Below are positions 1 through 8,693 of a DNA stretch of 64,000 nt, in pieces. Location of the stretch: contig ONJB01000004.1 of NCBI GenBank assembly GCA_900318015.1, positions 62,001-126,000 on the forward strand, given 5' to 3'. The translations under genes were made by a program, and so were the position numbers. Source of the stretch: an uncultured Bacteroidales bacterium. GTDB lineage: Bacteria; Bacteroidota; Bacteroidia; Bacteroidales; UBA932. The notes below the pieces were generated by a model. The model ran no database searches, was not told where the DNA came from, and was given only the letters and a program-made list of their open reading frames with translations. Numbering within the stretch: the stretch's first letter is position 1; every line of letters starts with the position of its first letter.

Positions 1-1
1 G

Positions 2-3000
2 AACCTCACGCTCCGGAACGTCCTGGACCGCAAGCGGAACATCGCCATCGACGGGATCCTCCGGACAAGGGACCTGGATGCCGGCCGGATCGCGGGCATC
101 AAGGAACTGGGTCCTGTCACCCTGACGACCGGGGTGAACGCGAACCTCGCCCCCCGCAACCTGCAGGTCCGCATCGACTCCCTGCACGTGGGCCGGCTCA
201 ACGCCCTCGGCTATGACTATACCGGCATCGAGGCGATGGGCACCTATTCGGACCAGGCCTTCGACGGCCGCATCGTGTGTGACGACCCGAACCTGAACGC
301 CCTCGTACAGGGCAAGTTCGACCTCTCCCCCAGCACCCGCAACGCCGCCTACCAGTTCTTCGCCAACGTCGGCTATGCCGACCTCCACGCTTTGAACATC
401 GACAAGCGGGGAACCTCCAAGGTATCCCTCCAGGCCGATGCGAACTTCATCCGCACCCGCGACCGGGATCTCCTGGGCGAGATCAACCTCCGGGACGTGC
501 AGCTGGAGAACGCGGGCGGCCGCCACCACATCGGTGACATCCGGGCCAGCGCCCACGCCAATGACGACATCCACCGGATGCTGTTCGAGTCCGGCTTCGC
601 CGAAGGCACCTTCGTCGGGGACAAGTCGCTCGTGACCCTCGTCGCGGACCTCAAGGACCTGGTGGTCCGGAAGGAACTTCCGTCTCTGCTGGAAAAGCCC
701 GGCGCCCCCTGGAGCGGGACGCCTTACGAGGTGAATTTCAAGTTCTACGACACCCGCGAGCTGCTGGGGTTCATCCTCCCGGGGATGTACATTGAGAAGA
801 ACTCCTCCCTGTGGCTCAAGGTCGGCGAGAACGGCAGCGTGGACGGGAACATCACCTCCGGGCGCCTCGCCCTCGGCACCCGGTACCTGAAGGATTTCAA
901 GCTGGTCCTGGACAACCGGAACAACGCGCTCCGCGCCGACGTAACCGGCTCGGCCATCAACCTGGGCGGGATCGAGCTGCGGGACAACCACATCGACCTG
1001 ATGGTGGACGACGACCGCGTCAGCCTCAACTATACCTTCGACAACCAGACCGACGAGATCAGCAAGGCCGACCTCCGCTTCACCGGCGACCTCACCCGGG
1101 ACGCCGGCGGACTGGCCGTCGTCGCCTCCGTCCTTCCCTCCTCCATCTACTACCACGGTGACCGCTGGGTCGTGGATTCCGACGACGTCACCCTGCAAGG
1201 CGGTGACCTCCGGGTGGACCGCTTCCGCCTCCGCAACGGGCGGCAGTCCCTGGTCGTTGACGGCGGCCTGTCGCCCGACAAGAACGACACCCTCTCCGTC
1301 CGGATGGACAAGTTCGACCTCTCCCTGCTGAACTCCCTCCTCATGAAGGGGAAGATGGACATCAAGGGACTGGCGACCGGTGGAGCCAGCCTCGTCTCCC
1401 CGTCCAAGCCGTCCCTGGCCCTGCTGGCCGGCATTGACTGCGACTCTACCTACATCGCCGGCCGGCCCATGGGTTCGCTGCAGGTGACCAGCGTCTGGAA
1501 CGAACCCGAGAAGCGGTTCGATTTCCGGCTGCGGAACCTCCTGGACGATGTCCGGAACTTCGACATCGACGGCTATCTGCGGCCCCGGGACAAGGCCATC
1601 CGGGCCGAAGCGACGCTCAACCGGCTGGACATGGGCTATGCCGCGCCGCTGCTGGCCGGCATCTTCGACCGCTTCGAGGGCGCCCTGGACGGCAAGGTGA
1701 AGGTGGACGGCACCCTGGACAAGCTGCAGATCGGCAGCGAAGGGGTGCAGATTGTGGACGGCATCCTCGGCGTCGATTTCACCCAGGTCCCCTACCACGT
1801 CTCCGGACCGATTTCCGTGGATACGGAGGGGCTCCATTTCCAGGACGTAACCATCGCGGACGGTTCCGAAGGGAAGGGCACCGTCAGCGGCGGCCTCCTG
1901 TTCGGCGGCTTCAAGAACATGCGGATGGATACGCACCTCCAGTTCGACCGCATGAAAGTGCTGGGCATCACCAACCGGAACGGCCCCATCTACGGAGACG
2001 TGTACGGGACCGGCCGCGTGGACATCACGGGCCCGTTCGATGCGCTCGCCCTCAACATCGACGCACGGACGGTCAAGAGCGGCCACCTGCACATCCCGCT
2101 GCGGTCGGGCGGCGCCAAGGCCACCGGCGACCTGCTGGTGTTCAAGCAGCCCTATGTGGAAGTCGAGGAGGACCCGTACGAGCTGATGCTCCGTTCCACC
2201 CGCACCGACAAGAAAAAGACGCAGAGCGACCTGGACGTCCGGGTCCGGGTCCGCGCGACACCGGCCGTAACCGCCTATGTCGATATCGGAGAGAATACCC
2301 TCCAGGGCCTCGGGAACGGCCTCATCGACCTCCGGGTCCGGACGGGCAAGAACGACCAGTTCACCATCAACGGCGACTACACGCTCACCAGCGGCGAGTT
2401 CAAGTTCTCCGCCCTGGACGTCGTTACGCGCGAATTCTCCATCCGCGACGGCAGCAGCATCCGTTTCAACGGCGACGTGATGGACTCCGACCTGAACGTG
2501 ACCGGCGTGTATTCGACCAAGGCGTCGATTTCCACCCTGCTGTCCGGCATGGCCGCGGCTGAAACCACCCGCCGGCAGGTGGACTGCCTCATCGAGATCA
2601 CCGACAAGCTGCGGAACCCGCAGATCAAGTTCAACATCGAGATCCCGCAGCTGGATCCGGGCACGGAAGGCCTGGTGACCAGCGCCCTGAACACCGAGGA
2701 CAAGATGATGAAGCAGTTCCTGTACCTGCTCATCGCGAACAGTTTCCTCCCCAATGAAGAGTCCGGCATCATCTCCACCGGCGGCTCCAACATGCTGTAT
2801 TCCAACATGACCGGCATCATGGCCGGCCAGCTGAACAGCATCTTCGAGCGGCTGAACATCCCGCTGGACCTGGGCCTGAACTACCAGCAGAACGCCTCCG
2901 GCCAGAACCTCTTCGACGTCGCCCTCTCCACCCAGCTGTTCAACAACCGGGTGATCGTGAACGGTACGATCGGCAACCGGCGGCTCCTCGGGACCACCAC

Positions 3001-3301
3001 AGACGAGGTGGCGGGCGACCTGGACATCGACATCAAGCTGAACCCGCCGGGCACCCTCCGGTTGAATCTGTTCTCCCACTCCGCCGACCAATACACCAGT
3101 TTCCTGGACAACAGCCAGCGCAACGGTGTGGGCTTCGCCTACCAGCGGGAATTCAACAATCTCAATCAGTTCTTCCGCTACCTGTTCAAGCCCCGGCAGG
3201 AGCGCGAAGCGATGGAGGTGCAGCCGGTCGAGCGGACCTACTTGCAGATCGACTCCACCGGACAAGCCCATCCCCTCATCGACCCCCCTGTGCATGAATA
3301 A
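2..3301 (+). CDS. tamB: TamB-like (DUF490) translocation/assembly protein, 5' end outside window
   Basis: The reading frame is open from base 2, so the true start lies upstream of the window. At least 1,099 residues are visible. The sequence is a long run of beta-rich, AsmA/TamB-like repeats. The last 350 or so residues match the DUF490/TamB C-terminal domain, with a barrel-like end (LDLGLNYQQ, NNRVIVNGTIGNRR, DIDIKLN). TamB proteins are anchored in the inner membrane, span the periplasm and take part in outer-membrane protein or lipid delivery. In Bacteroidetes they are usually near 1,500 residues, so roughly a quarter to a third is probably missing. The last 8 bases overlap the next gene. 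The family call is secure; the function is known from the family only. Confidence 0.9.
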   Translation, partial: NLTLRNVLDRKRNIAIDGILRTRDLDAGRIAGIKELGPVTLTTGVNANLAPRNLQVRIDSLHVGRLNALGYDYTGIEAMGTYSDQAFDGRIVCDDPNLNALVQGKFDLSPSTRNAAYQFFANVGYADLHALNIDKRGTSKVSLQADANFIRTRDRDLLGEINLRDVQLENAGGRHHIGDIRASAHANDDIHRMLFESGFAEGTFVGDKSLVTLVADLKDLVVRKELPSLLEKPGAPWSGTPYEVNFKFYDTRELLGFILPGMYIEKNSSLWLKVGENGSVDGNITSGRLALGTRYLKDFKLVLDNRNNALRADVTGSAINLGGIELRDNHIDLMVDDDRVSLNYTFDNQTDEISKADLRFTGDLTRDAGGLAVVASVLPSSIYYHGDRWVVDSDDVTLQGGDLRVDRFRLRNGRQSLVVDGGLSPDKNDTLSVRMDKFDLSLLNSLLMKGKMDIKGLATGGASLVSPSKPSLALLAGIDCDSTYIAGRPMGSLQVTSVWNEPEKRFDFRLRNLLDDVRNFDIDGYLRPRDKAIRAEATLNRLDMGYAAPLLAGIFDRFEGALDGKVKVDGTLDKLQIGSEGVQIVDGILGVDFTQVPYHVSGPISVDTEGLHFQDVTIADGSEGKGTVSGGLLFGGFKNMRMDTHLQFDRMKVLGITNRNGPIYGDVYGTGRVDITGPFDALALNIDARTVKSGHLHIPLRSGGAKATGDLLVFKQPYVEVEEDPYELMLRSTRTDKKKTQSDLDVRVRVRATPAVTAYVDIGENTLQGLGNGLIDLRVRTGKNDQFTINGDYTLTSGEFKFSALDVVTREFSIRDGSSIRFNGDVMDSDLNVTGVYSTKASISTLLSGMAAAETTRRQVDCLIEITDKLRNPQIKFNIEIPQLDPGTEGLVTSALNTEDKMMKQFLYLLIANSFLPNEESGIISTGGSNMLYSNMTGIMAGQLNSIFERLNIPLDLGLNYQQNASGQNLFDVALSTQLFNNRVIVNGTIGNRRLLGTTTDEVAGDLDIDIKLNPPGTLRLNLFSHSADQYTSFLDNSQRNGVGFAYQREFNNLNQFFRYLFKPRQEREAMEVQPVERTYLQIDSTGQAHPLIDPPVHE

Positions 3302-4001
3302 AGGAAAGCTATACCTGATTCCGTCCCCGCTGGGGGACAACGACCCGGCCGAAGTGCTTCCGGCACCGGTCCTGGAAATCCTGCCCACGCTGGACTGCTT
3401 CGTGGTCGAGGAGGTCCGGACAGCCCGGCGCTTCCTGTCCCGCGCGGGCCTCAAAGGCCATATCGAGGGGCTGGAGTTCCACGAGCTGAACGAGCATACC
3501 GCCCCGGCGGAAATCGCGCCCCTCGGGCGTCTGTTCGACGGCGGGCGCAACGTGGGCCTCATTTCCGAGGCCGGCCTCCCCGCCGTGGCGGATCCCGGCG
3601 CCCAGCTCGTTGCCCTGTGCCACCGGGAAGGGATCGAGGTCGTCCCCCTGGTGGGTCCATCCTCCCTGATGCTGGCGTTGATGGCGTCCGGACTGAACGG
3701 TCAGTCCTTCGCCTTCGCCGGCTACATCCCGGCGAAGACCGAGGAGCGCCGCGCGGCCATCCGCCGGCTGGAAAAGCGGTCGGCCGCGGAGCATCAGACT
3801 CAGATCATCATCGAGACCCCTTACCGGAACGACGCCCTCCTCGCGGACCTCGCGGCCACCTGTTCCGGCAAGACGCTCATCACCGTCGCGGCGAACCTGA
3901 TGCAGCCCGACGCCTTCATCCGCACCCTCCCGGCCGCCCGCTGGAAGGAGCATCCCGTCACCATCGGCAAAAGGCCGTGCGTATTCCTCCTCCTCGCATG
4001 A
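3294..4001 (+). CDS. SAM-dependent methyltransferase, RsmI-like tetrapyrrole-methylase fold
   Basis: The protein has 235 residues. I chose the ATG at 3294, which overlaps the end of the tamB-like gene, because it gives the usual opening KLYLIPSPLGD. Conserved stretches are VGLISEAGLPAVADPG (near residue 82), VPLVGPSSLMLALMASG (near 118), FAFAGYIPAK and IIIETPYRN. These are hallmarks of the RsmI family, which 2'-O-methylates C1402 of 16S rRNA. The typical N-terminal GNLGD is PLGD here, as in the short Bacteroidetes paralogue. Whether this protein or a second homologue is the true RsmI cannot be decided from the window. Its stop overlaps the ATG of the mtaB 5' piece (ATGA). Confidence 0.85.
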   Translation: MNKGKLYLIPSPLGDNDPAEVLPAPVLEILPTLDCFVVEEVRTARRFLSRAGLKGHIEGLEFHELNEHTAPAEIAPLGRLFDGGRNVGLISEAGLPAVADPGAQLVALCHREGIEVVPLVGPSSLMLALMASGLNGQSFAFAGYIPAKTEERRAAIRRLEKRSAAEHQTQIIIETPYRNDALLADLAATCSGKTLITVAANLMQPDAFIRTLPAARWKEHPVTIGKRPCVFLLLA

Positions 4002-4114
4002 AAGTCGCCCTCACCACCCTCGGCTGCAAGCTGAACTATCCACCTATGAACGCGGATTCGTCGCCCATCGGCTGGAAGTGGTCCCCTGGAGCGCCGTGGC
4101 CGACGTCTATGTGA
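3998..4114 (+). pseudogene. Out-of-frame N-terminal piece of mtaB
   Basis: The ATG at 3998 overlaps the preceding stop (ATGA) and encodes MKVALTTLGCKLNY, the canonical MtaB N-terminus with the first conserved Cys (LGCKLN). After Tyr14 the frame breaks down and stops at 4114. The expected continuation (STYERGF, then VADVYVINTC) lies in the next frame. Compared with family members, about three codons plus one base (around 10 nt) are missing just after base 4038. With this piece included, the true gene would span 3998-5235. The cause is either a real inactivating deletion or an assembly error. Confidence 0.75.
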
Positions 4115-5235
4115 TCAACACCTGCGCGGTGACGGAAACGGCGGAAAAGAAGTCCCGCAACCTCATGCGCCGGGCGCACAAGGCGAACCCGGACGCCCTC
4201 GTCATCGTCACCGGCTGCTACGCCGAGCTCAAGAAGGAGAAACTCTATGACATCGAGGGCGTCTCCCGCGTCTTCGCGGCCGCGGAGAAGCCGCGGCTCG
4301 TAGACGAGACGCTGGCGATGCTCAACGTCATCCCCAGCGCCAGCCATACATCCGTAGAAACGCTCCCGGCATTCTCGTCCGGCGAGCGGACGCGCTCGTT
4401 CCTGAAGGTCCAGGACGGGTGCAACAACTTCTGCGCGTACTGCACCGTACCCTACGCCCGTGGCCGCAGCCGCAACATTCCCATCTGCGAACTGGTGAAA
4501 CAGGCGGAGCAGATTGCCGCGAAGGGCATCCGCGAAGTGGTGCTGACGGGCGTGAACACGGGCGATTTCGGACGGACCACGGGCGAATCCTTCCTGGACC
4601 TGCTGAAGGCCCTGAACGCGGTGGAAGGCATCGACCGCTACCGGATCTCGTCCATCGAACCGAACCTCATCACGGAAGAGATCGTGGACTGGATCGCCTC
4701 CGGGACCAAGTTCCAGCGGCATTTCCACATCCCGCTCCAGTCCGGCAGCGACACCCTGCTGAAAAAGGTCGGCCGCCGGTACGATACGGCCCTCTTCGCC
4801 TCCCGGATCGACTATACCCGCCAGGTGATGGAACGCCCCGGGGAACCGAAGGTGTTCTTCGGCATCGATGTCATCGTGGGCCTGCCCGGCGAGACGGAAG
4901 AGCTTTTCCTGGAGACCTACCACTTCCTGAAGGACCGGATCAAACCCGCCTTCCTCCACGTATTCCCCTATTCCAAGCGCCCGGGTACCCGCGCCGCGGT
5001 CATGCCGGACCAGGTCCAGGACAGCGTGAAGACCGAACGCGTGGCCCGGCTCGAAGCCCTCTCGGACGACCTCCACGCCGCCTTCGTCGCGGCCAACCAA
5101 GGCCTCCCCGAGCGCGTCCTCTGGGAATCCTCCGTCAAGGACGGTATGATGTCCGGCTACACCGGCAACTACATCCGCGTCGAAAAACCCTATGACCCCA
5201 CGCTGGTAAATCAGTTGGAGGATATTATCCTATGA
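4078..5235 (+). CDS. mtaB: MtaB, tRNA t6A37 methylthiotransferase (N-terminus split off by a frameshift)
   Basis: MtaB is a radical-SAM [4Fe-4S] methylthiotransferase that converts t6A37 to ms2t6A37 in tRNA. This frame holds the rest of the N-terminal MTTase domain (VINTCAVTE; TGCYAELK), the radical-SAM motif CNNFCAYCTVPYARG near residues 119-133, HIPLQSGSD, and a C-terminal TRAM-like segment. The first MTTase cysteine is missing from this frame. It sits in the piece beginning at 3998, out of register by about 10 lost bases. The GTG at 4078 is only the first available start in this frame and is unlikely to be the natural one. If the frameshift is real the enzyme would lack one ligand of its auxiliary cluster. 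The 3' end overlaps the next gene by ATGA, so the operon is tight. Confidence 0.88.
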   Translation: MVPWSAVADVYVINTCAVTETAEKKSRNLMRRAHKANPDALVIVTGCYAELKKEKLYDIEGVSRVFAAAEKPRLVDETLAMLNVIPSASHTSVETLPAFSSGERTRSFLKVQDGCNNFCAYCTVPYARGRSRNIPICELVKQAEQIAAKGIREVVLTGVNTGDFGRTTGESFLDLLKALNAVEGIDRYRISSIEPNLITEEIVDWIASGTKFQRHFHIPLQSGSDTLLKKVGRRYDTALFASRIDYTRQVMERPGEPKVFFGIDVIVGLPGETEELFLETYHFLKDRIKPAFLHVFPYSKRPGTRAAVMPDQVQDSVKTERVARLEALSDDLHAAFVAANQGLPERVLWESSVKDGMMSGYTGNYIRVEKPYDPTLVNQLEDIIL

Positions 5236-6185
5236 GTGACGTAAAGCTCACATTCTTGGGGACGGGGACGTCTCAGGGGGTTCCGATTATCGGGTGCCAG
5301 TGCGCGGTGTGCCGGTCGGCGGACCCGCATGACAAGCGGTTCCGGGCGGCCGCCTTCGTCGAGTACGAAGGGTTCCAGGTGCTCATCGACGCGGGACCGG
5401 ATTTCCGGATGCAGATGCTCGCGAAAGGAATCCGCCACCTGGACGCCATCCTCCTGACCCACAAGCACAAGGACCATACGGGCGGCCTGGACGATGTCCG
5501 GTCGTTCAACTATATCGACCGGAAAGCCGTGGAGATCTACTGCGAGCCGGAGGTGCTCAAATCTTTGCGGAACGACTACGCGTACGCCTTCGCCGAGCAC
5601 AAGTACCCCGGCGCCCCCGAATGGCATGTCCACCTCATCGACGAAAAGCCTTTCCGCATCACCTCCCTGGAGAATACCGGCGACCTGGAATGGGTCCATG
5701 ACATCGGTTATTTCTACCGGCAGCCGGACGGGTCTCTCATTCCTTCGGACAACGCCGTCGTACCGGCCTTACCGGCCCTGCCGGGCCCAGACAGCGGCAT
5801 CATCGACGGCGCCAGGTACCTGAATGTCGTTCCGATCCGGGGCTATCACGACCAGATGCCCGTGCTGGGATTCCGGTTCGGGAACATCGCCTACATCACG
5901 GACATGAGCTCCCTGCCCGAGAGCGAACTCGCGAAACTGCAGGGGCTGGAGCATGTGTCCCTGAACACGGTCGGCTATCATCCCCACCATTCGCATTTCT
6001 CGCTGGACCAGGCCTTGACGCTGGCGGACCGCATCGGTGCGAAACACACCTGGCTTACGCACCTGAGCCACGCGTTCCCCTCGTACGCCGCCTTCTGCGA
6101 CGATCTCCGGCGCCTGTGCGCCGAGCGCGGCATCCGATCCGATGTCCAGCCCGCTTTCGACGGCCTGACAGTCACGGCTCGGTAG
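5232..6185 (+). CDS. MBL-fold metal-dependent hydrolase (PhnP/lipoyl-octanoyl-like)
   Basis: The protein has 317 residues and its ATG overlaps the mtaB stop. It opens with FLGTGTSQGVPIIGC, then the paired cysteines CQCAVC, and carries the binuclear metal motif LLTHKHKDHTGG near residue 77 (HxHxDH) plus later histidines (GYHPHHSHF, LTHLSHAF). This layout matches the PhnP-like phosphodiesterase branch of the metallo-beta-lactamase fold, with an extra structural zinc near the N-terminus. The substrate is unknown: PhnP itself acts on cyclic ribose phosphates, and nothing nearby suggests phosphonate metabolism. The segment near residues 175-195 is proline- and glycine-rich and looks like a lineage-specific loop. 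It is probably cotranscribed with mtaB. Confidence 0.85.
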   Translation: MSDVKLTFLGTGTSQGVPIIGCQCAVCRSADPHDKRFRAAAFVEYEGFQVLIDAGPDFRMQMLAKGIRHLDAILLTHKHKDHTGGLDDVRSFNYIDRKAVEIYCEPEVLKSLRNDYAYAFAEHKYPGAPEWHVHLIDEKPFRITSLENTGDLEWVHDIGYFYRQPDGSLIPSDNAVVPALPALPGPDSGIIDGARYLNVVPIRGYHDQMPVLGFRFGNIAYITDMSSLPESELAKLQGLEHVSLNTVGYHPHHSHFSLDQALTLADRIGAKHTWLTHLSHAFPSYAAFCDDLRRLCAERGIRSDVQPAFDGLTVTAR

Positions 6186-6288
6186 CGAGCGTATCTTCCT
6201 GTCCGTCCCGGATATATTCGATGGCACTGTCCAGCAGGAGCCAGATGGCGAAGGCCGCAAGGCCCAGGGTGACGATGATCTCGAACAT
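6172..6288 (-). CDS. Small single-pass membrane protein (38 aa)
   Basis: I propose an ATG at 6288. The product begins MFEIIVTLGLAAFAIWLLLD and has a charged tail (EYIRDGQEDTLATEP): one hydrophobic segment of about 18 residues, then an acidic cytosolic or periplasmic end. A TACCTTTG element lies 27 nt upstream, the usual Bacteroidetes promoter distance. The last 14 bases overlap the convergent MBL-hydrolase gene. No family is recognised. The case rests on promoter spacing and on a protein-like composition, not on homology. Confidence 0.45.
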   Translation of the reverse strand: MFEIIVTLGLAAFAIWLLLDSAIEYIRDGQEDTLATEP

Positions 6289-6315
6289 GGCGTTTCCGTT
6301 TTTGGTTTCCAAGGG

Positions 6316-6323
6316 CAAAGGTA
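6316..6323 (-). promoter_or_regulatory. TAnnTTTG promoter element (TACCTTTG) for the 38-aa membrane protein
   Basis: The minus-strand reading is TACCTTTG, a full match to the Bacteroidetes -7 element, 27 nt before the ATG at 6288. I see no clear -33 TTG. Confidence 0.4.
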
Positions 6324-6395
6324 GCGCGCCCTTGTGCCATACCACGGTACACATGTACTTTTTTTTGTCCATTTCCCCAAGTCGAAAAGAAAGCG

Positions 6396-6403
6396 TATAT
6401 TTG
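6396..6403 (+). promoter_or_regulatory. TAnnTTTG promoter element (TATATTTG) for the 6423 lipoprotein gene
   Basis: TATATTTG fits the Bacteroidetes -7 consensus and lies 19 nt before the ATG at 6423, in an AT-rich stretch of otherwise GC-rich DNA. Confidence 0.7.
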
Positions 6404-6422
6404 TAAAATTTAACGACTGACC

Positions 6423-7130
6423 ATGAAAGTTTTCAAGCATCTGATCCTCGGACTCGCCGCCCTCCTTCTCCTGGCGGCCTGCGGTCCTTCCCGTTACACG
6501 AATTCCAGCGTCAACCTGGCTTCCGTCCCGGAGTACGCCTTCATCGAGCCTTATTCCTACATCGTCCTCTACGGTGACGACGGGAAAGGCTATTATAACG
6601 AACAGTCCTCCGCCACGGCGACGAGAACGATCTCGAACATCATCAATTCCGAACGCTTCCCCTTCTCCGACATGATCCCCGCCGACTACGACGGCGAGAA
6701 CGCGGACATCAAAAACTGGCTGCGGACCTTCCCGGATGTGGATCCGTCCAAGGCGGACCGCCTCCGCGTCCCCAAGTCCCTCCGGAGAATGCTGGACAAG
6801 AGCGGCCTCCGCTACGGCATCGTCATCTACTCCTACGGCTATGTCCAGACCAAGGCGGGCTATCAGCGGGAAAAGGTGGAGAAAGCCGCTTCCAAAGTCA
6901 TCGACAAGGCCATCGAAAGCCTGACCGGCATCACGGGCCTGACCAATCCTTCCCAGAATTATTCTGTCAGCGACCCGTACGGCAACGTCCTCTACTGCGC
7001 CGTCATCGACGGAGAAACGGACCGCGTCATCCATTTCGTGAACGAGACCCCGACCTTCGGCTCCCACCCCACAGAAAACGCATACGTCAGCGAACTCCTG
7101 CACAAACTCCTGAAAGAATTCGTGCGTTAA
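6423..7130 (+). CDS. Lipoprotein of unknown function
   Basis: The protein has 235 residues. It begins with a lipoprotein signal peptide: a Lys-containing n-region, the hydrophobic LILGLAALLLL, then the lipobox LAAC with the lipidated Cys at about residue 20. The mature part has no family I can name. It contains EPYSYIVLYGDDGKGYY, several Tyr/Ser-rich segments and a C-terminus resembling a small alpha/beta domain. It should sit on the outer membrane or its periplasmic face. It is a single-gene unit with its own promoter and a strong terminator just after it, and it converges on the PAP2-SGNH gene. Confidence 0.8.
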   Translation: MKVFKHLILGLAALLLLAACGPSRYTNSSVNLASVPEYAFIEPYSYIVLYGDDGKGYYNEQSSATATRTISNIINSERFPFSDMIPADYDGENADIKNWLRTFPDVDPSKADRLRVPKSLRRMLDKSGLRYGIVIYSYGYVQTKAGYQREKVEKAASKVIDKAIESLTGITGLTNPSQNYSVSDPYGNVLYCAVIDGETDRVIHFVNETPTFGSHPTENAYVSELLHKLLKEFVR

Positions 7131-7147
7131 ATCCTCGGCATAACGAC

Positions 7148-7183
7148 AAAAAAAACCTCCCGGCCGACGCCAGGAGGTTTTTT
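7148..7183. terminator. Bidirectional intrinsic terminator
   Basis: An A-run followed by CCTCC, a 12-nt loop, GGAGG and a run of six T. Counting the A/T flanks the stem is 11 bp. It lies between convergent genes, so it can serve both the lipoprotein gene and the PAP2-SGNH gene. Confidence 0.8.
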
Positions 7184-7201
7184 AGTGCGATGCCGCGCCG
7201 G

Positions 7202-8689
7202 CTACCGGCCGTCCGCGAGGAAGGAGGCCTGCACCGGGCCGATGCGCCGGTAACCGGCCTCGTTCATGTGGAGCTTGTCGCCCACATAGTACAGGCCCAC
7301 ATTGAACTCGTTGATTCCCTGCAGGTTGAACTGGTCCAGCACCGGGATGCCGTAGTAGGCGCAGCAGGCCTTCTGGGCCTCGATGTAATCCGCGAAGGTC
7401 TTGCCGGTCTTGTTGGGCTCCGTGGAGAAGGGGTTGTGGCCCGCGTCCGCACCGAAGAAACGGAGGGAGGTGAAGAAATAGATCTCCGCGTTCGGATTCT
7501 TCTCCAGCAGGGTCTTGATGCAGTAGTTGATACCGCCGCACTGGGTGGACAGCTTCCGCTTGTCGTAGTTGTCATAGACGGTATAATCCTGCCAGGTACC
7601 GCATTCACGGCTGTTGTTGTAGTCGTTGGTCGATGCCCAGAGCACATACACGTCGTACACGCCGGCCTCGTCCACCTGCTTCTGGAGGGTATAGCCCTGC
7701 TTGTTGGAGAAACCGGCCCCGCCCACGCCGTAGGTAGTCACCTCGGCGTTCAGGAGATCCGCCCACTGCTGCTTCGCCGCGTTGGACTCGTCGTTCACGG
7801 ACAGGGAGCCGCCGAAGACGGCGATGCTCTTGCCATAGTTCTTATGGCCCTTGTACGGACTGTCCTTCGTGACCTTGCGGTTCGGAACGAGATGGTGCTT
7901 TTCCGGCTCGGGACGCCGGTTGCGGAGCCAGGCCTGGCCCGCGTCGGCGTCGGCCTCCGCGAGCGCCTTGAGTTCCTCACGCGCCGCAGCCATGTCCTCC
8001 CGGAACACCTCGTTGGATTGCAGCGTAGCATAGGTGGCCGAAGCCAGGAGCTTGGACGCATCGACATCACTCTGCCAGTGGTAGCCCGCGATCACGCGGC
8101 TCTGGCCCCATTCGTAGCCGGCCTTGAGCAGGGAGTCCTGCCGTTCGGGATTCAGTTCCGCCAGGACCAGGGCCATGCCCCAGCCGCGGACGGTATGGCC
8201 GGACGGATAGGATCCGCTCCGGCGGGAGCCTTCCTCGCTGTGGGGAAGAAGCGTTCCTTCCCGGTAAAACACATACGGGCGCAGGCGCATATACGCCGCC
8301 TTGGGGGCGCTGGCCGCGAGGCGGAAGGTCCGGATGCTCCGGTCCAGCAGATGCAGGGTTTTCGGCGTGGTTTCCCGGGAAAGCTTGCGGCCGAAGGCGC
8401 CGCTGAACAGCGCCGCCATGGAGTCCACGTTGGTCGTCTCCTCCTTGATGGCGCGAAGGGCGCGCGCGCCGACCCGCTGGGTCTTGCCCCACTGATACTG
8501 GGCCTCGTCATAAGCGAACTGGGGAGTCCCCTCCTCCGGGGGCGGCGGGAGGAAGACGACCGCGTCGGGGACCTGCTTCTCGGTCAGATACGGTTCGACA
8601 CGGGCGCGCGGGAACTGCGCGGAAGCGTTCCACACCAGGGCCAGTCCTGCCACGAGGACCGCCGATGTTTTCAAGATACTGTTGCGCAT
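7202..8689 (-). CDS. Secreted fusion protein: class A-type PAP2 acid phosphatase + SGNH/GDSL hydrolase
   Basis: The protein has 495 residues with a signal peptide ending near ASA-Q. Residues about 30-245 are a PAP2 phosphatase of the class A acid phosphatase type. The whole signature is present: K130-x6-RP138, PSGH at 162-165 (within GSYPSGHT), and SR197-198 ... H204 ... D208. Residues about 286-495 are an SGNH hydrolase: GGSLS at 293-297 in place of GDSL, a block II glycine in GVGGAGF, TND for block III, and DKLH at 471-474 for the catalytic Asp/His. Both active sites look intact. The enzyme could remove phosphate and acyl or acetyl groups from the same periplasmic substrate. It starts 4 nt after the LolA-like gene, so the two are probably cotranscribed. 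Confidence 0.85.
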   Translation of the reverse strand: MRNSILKTSAVLVAGLALVWNASAQFPRARVEPYLTEKQVPDAVVFLPPPPEEGTPQFAYDEAQYQWGKTQRVGARALRAIKEETTNVDSMAALFSGAFGRKLSRETTPKTLHLLDRSIRTFRLAASAPKAAYMRLRPYVFYREGTLLPHSEEGSRRSGSYPSGHTVRGWGMALVLAELNPERQDSLLKAGYEWGQSRVIAGYHWQSDVDASKLLASATYATLQSNEVFREDMAAAREELKALAEADADAGQAWLRNRRPEPEKHHLVPNRKVTKDSPYKGHKNYGKSIAVFGGSLSVNDESNAAKQQWADLLNAEVTTYGVGGAGFSNKQGYTLQKQVDEAGVYDVYVLWASTNDYNNSRECGTWQDYTVYDNYDKRKLSTQCGGINYCIKTLLEKNPNAEIYFFTSLRFFGADAGHNPFSTEPNKTGKTFADYIEAQKACCAYYGIPVLDQFNLQGINEFNVGLYYVGDKLHMNEAGYRRIGPVQASFLADGR

Positions 8690-8693
8690 ATTA

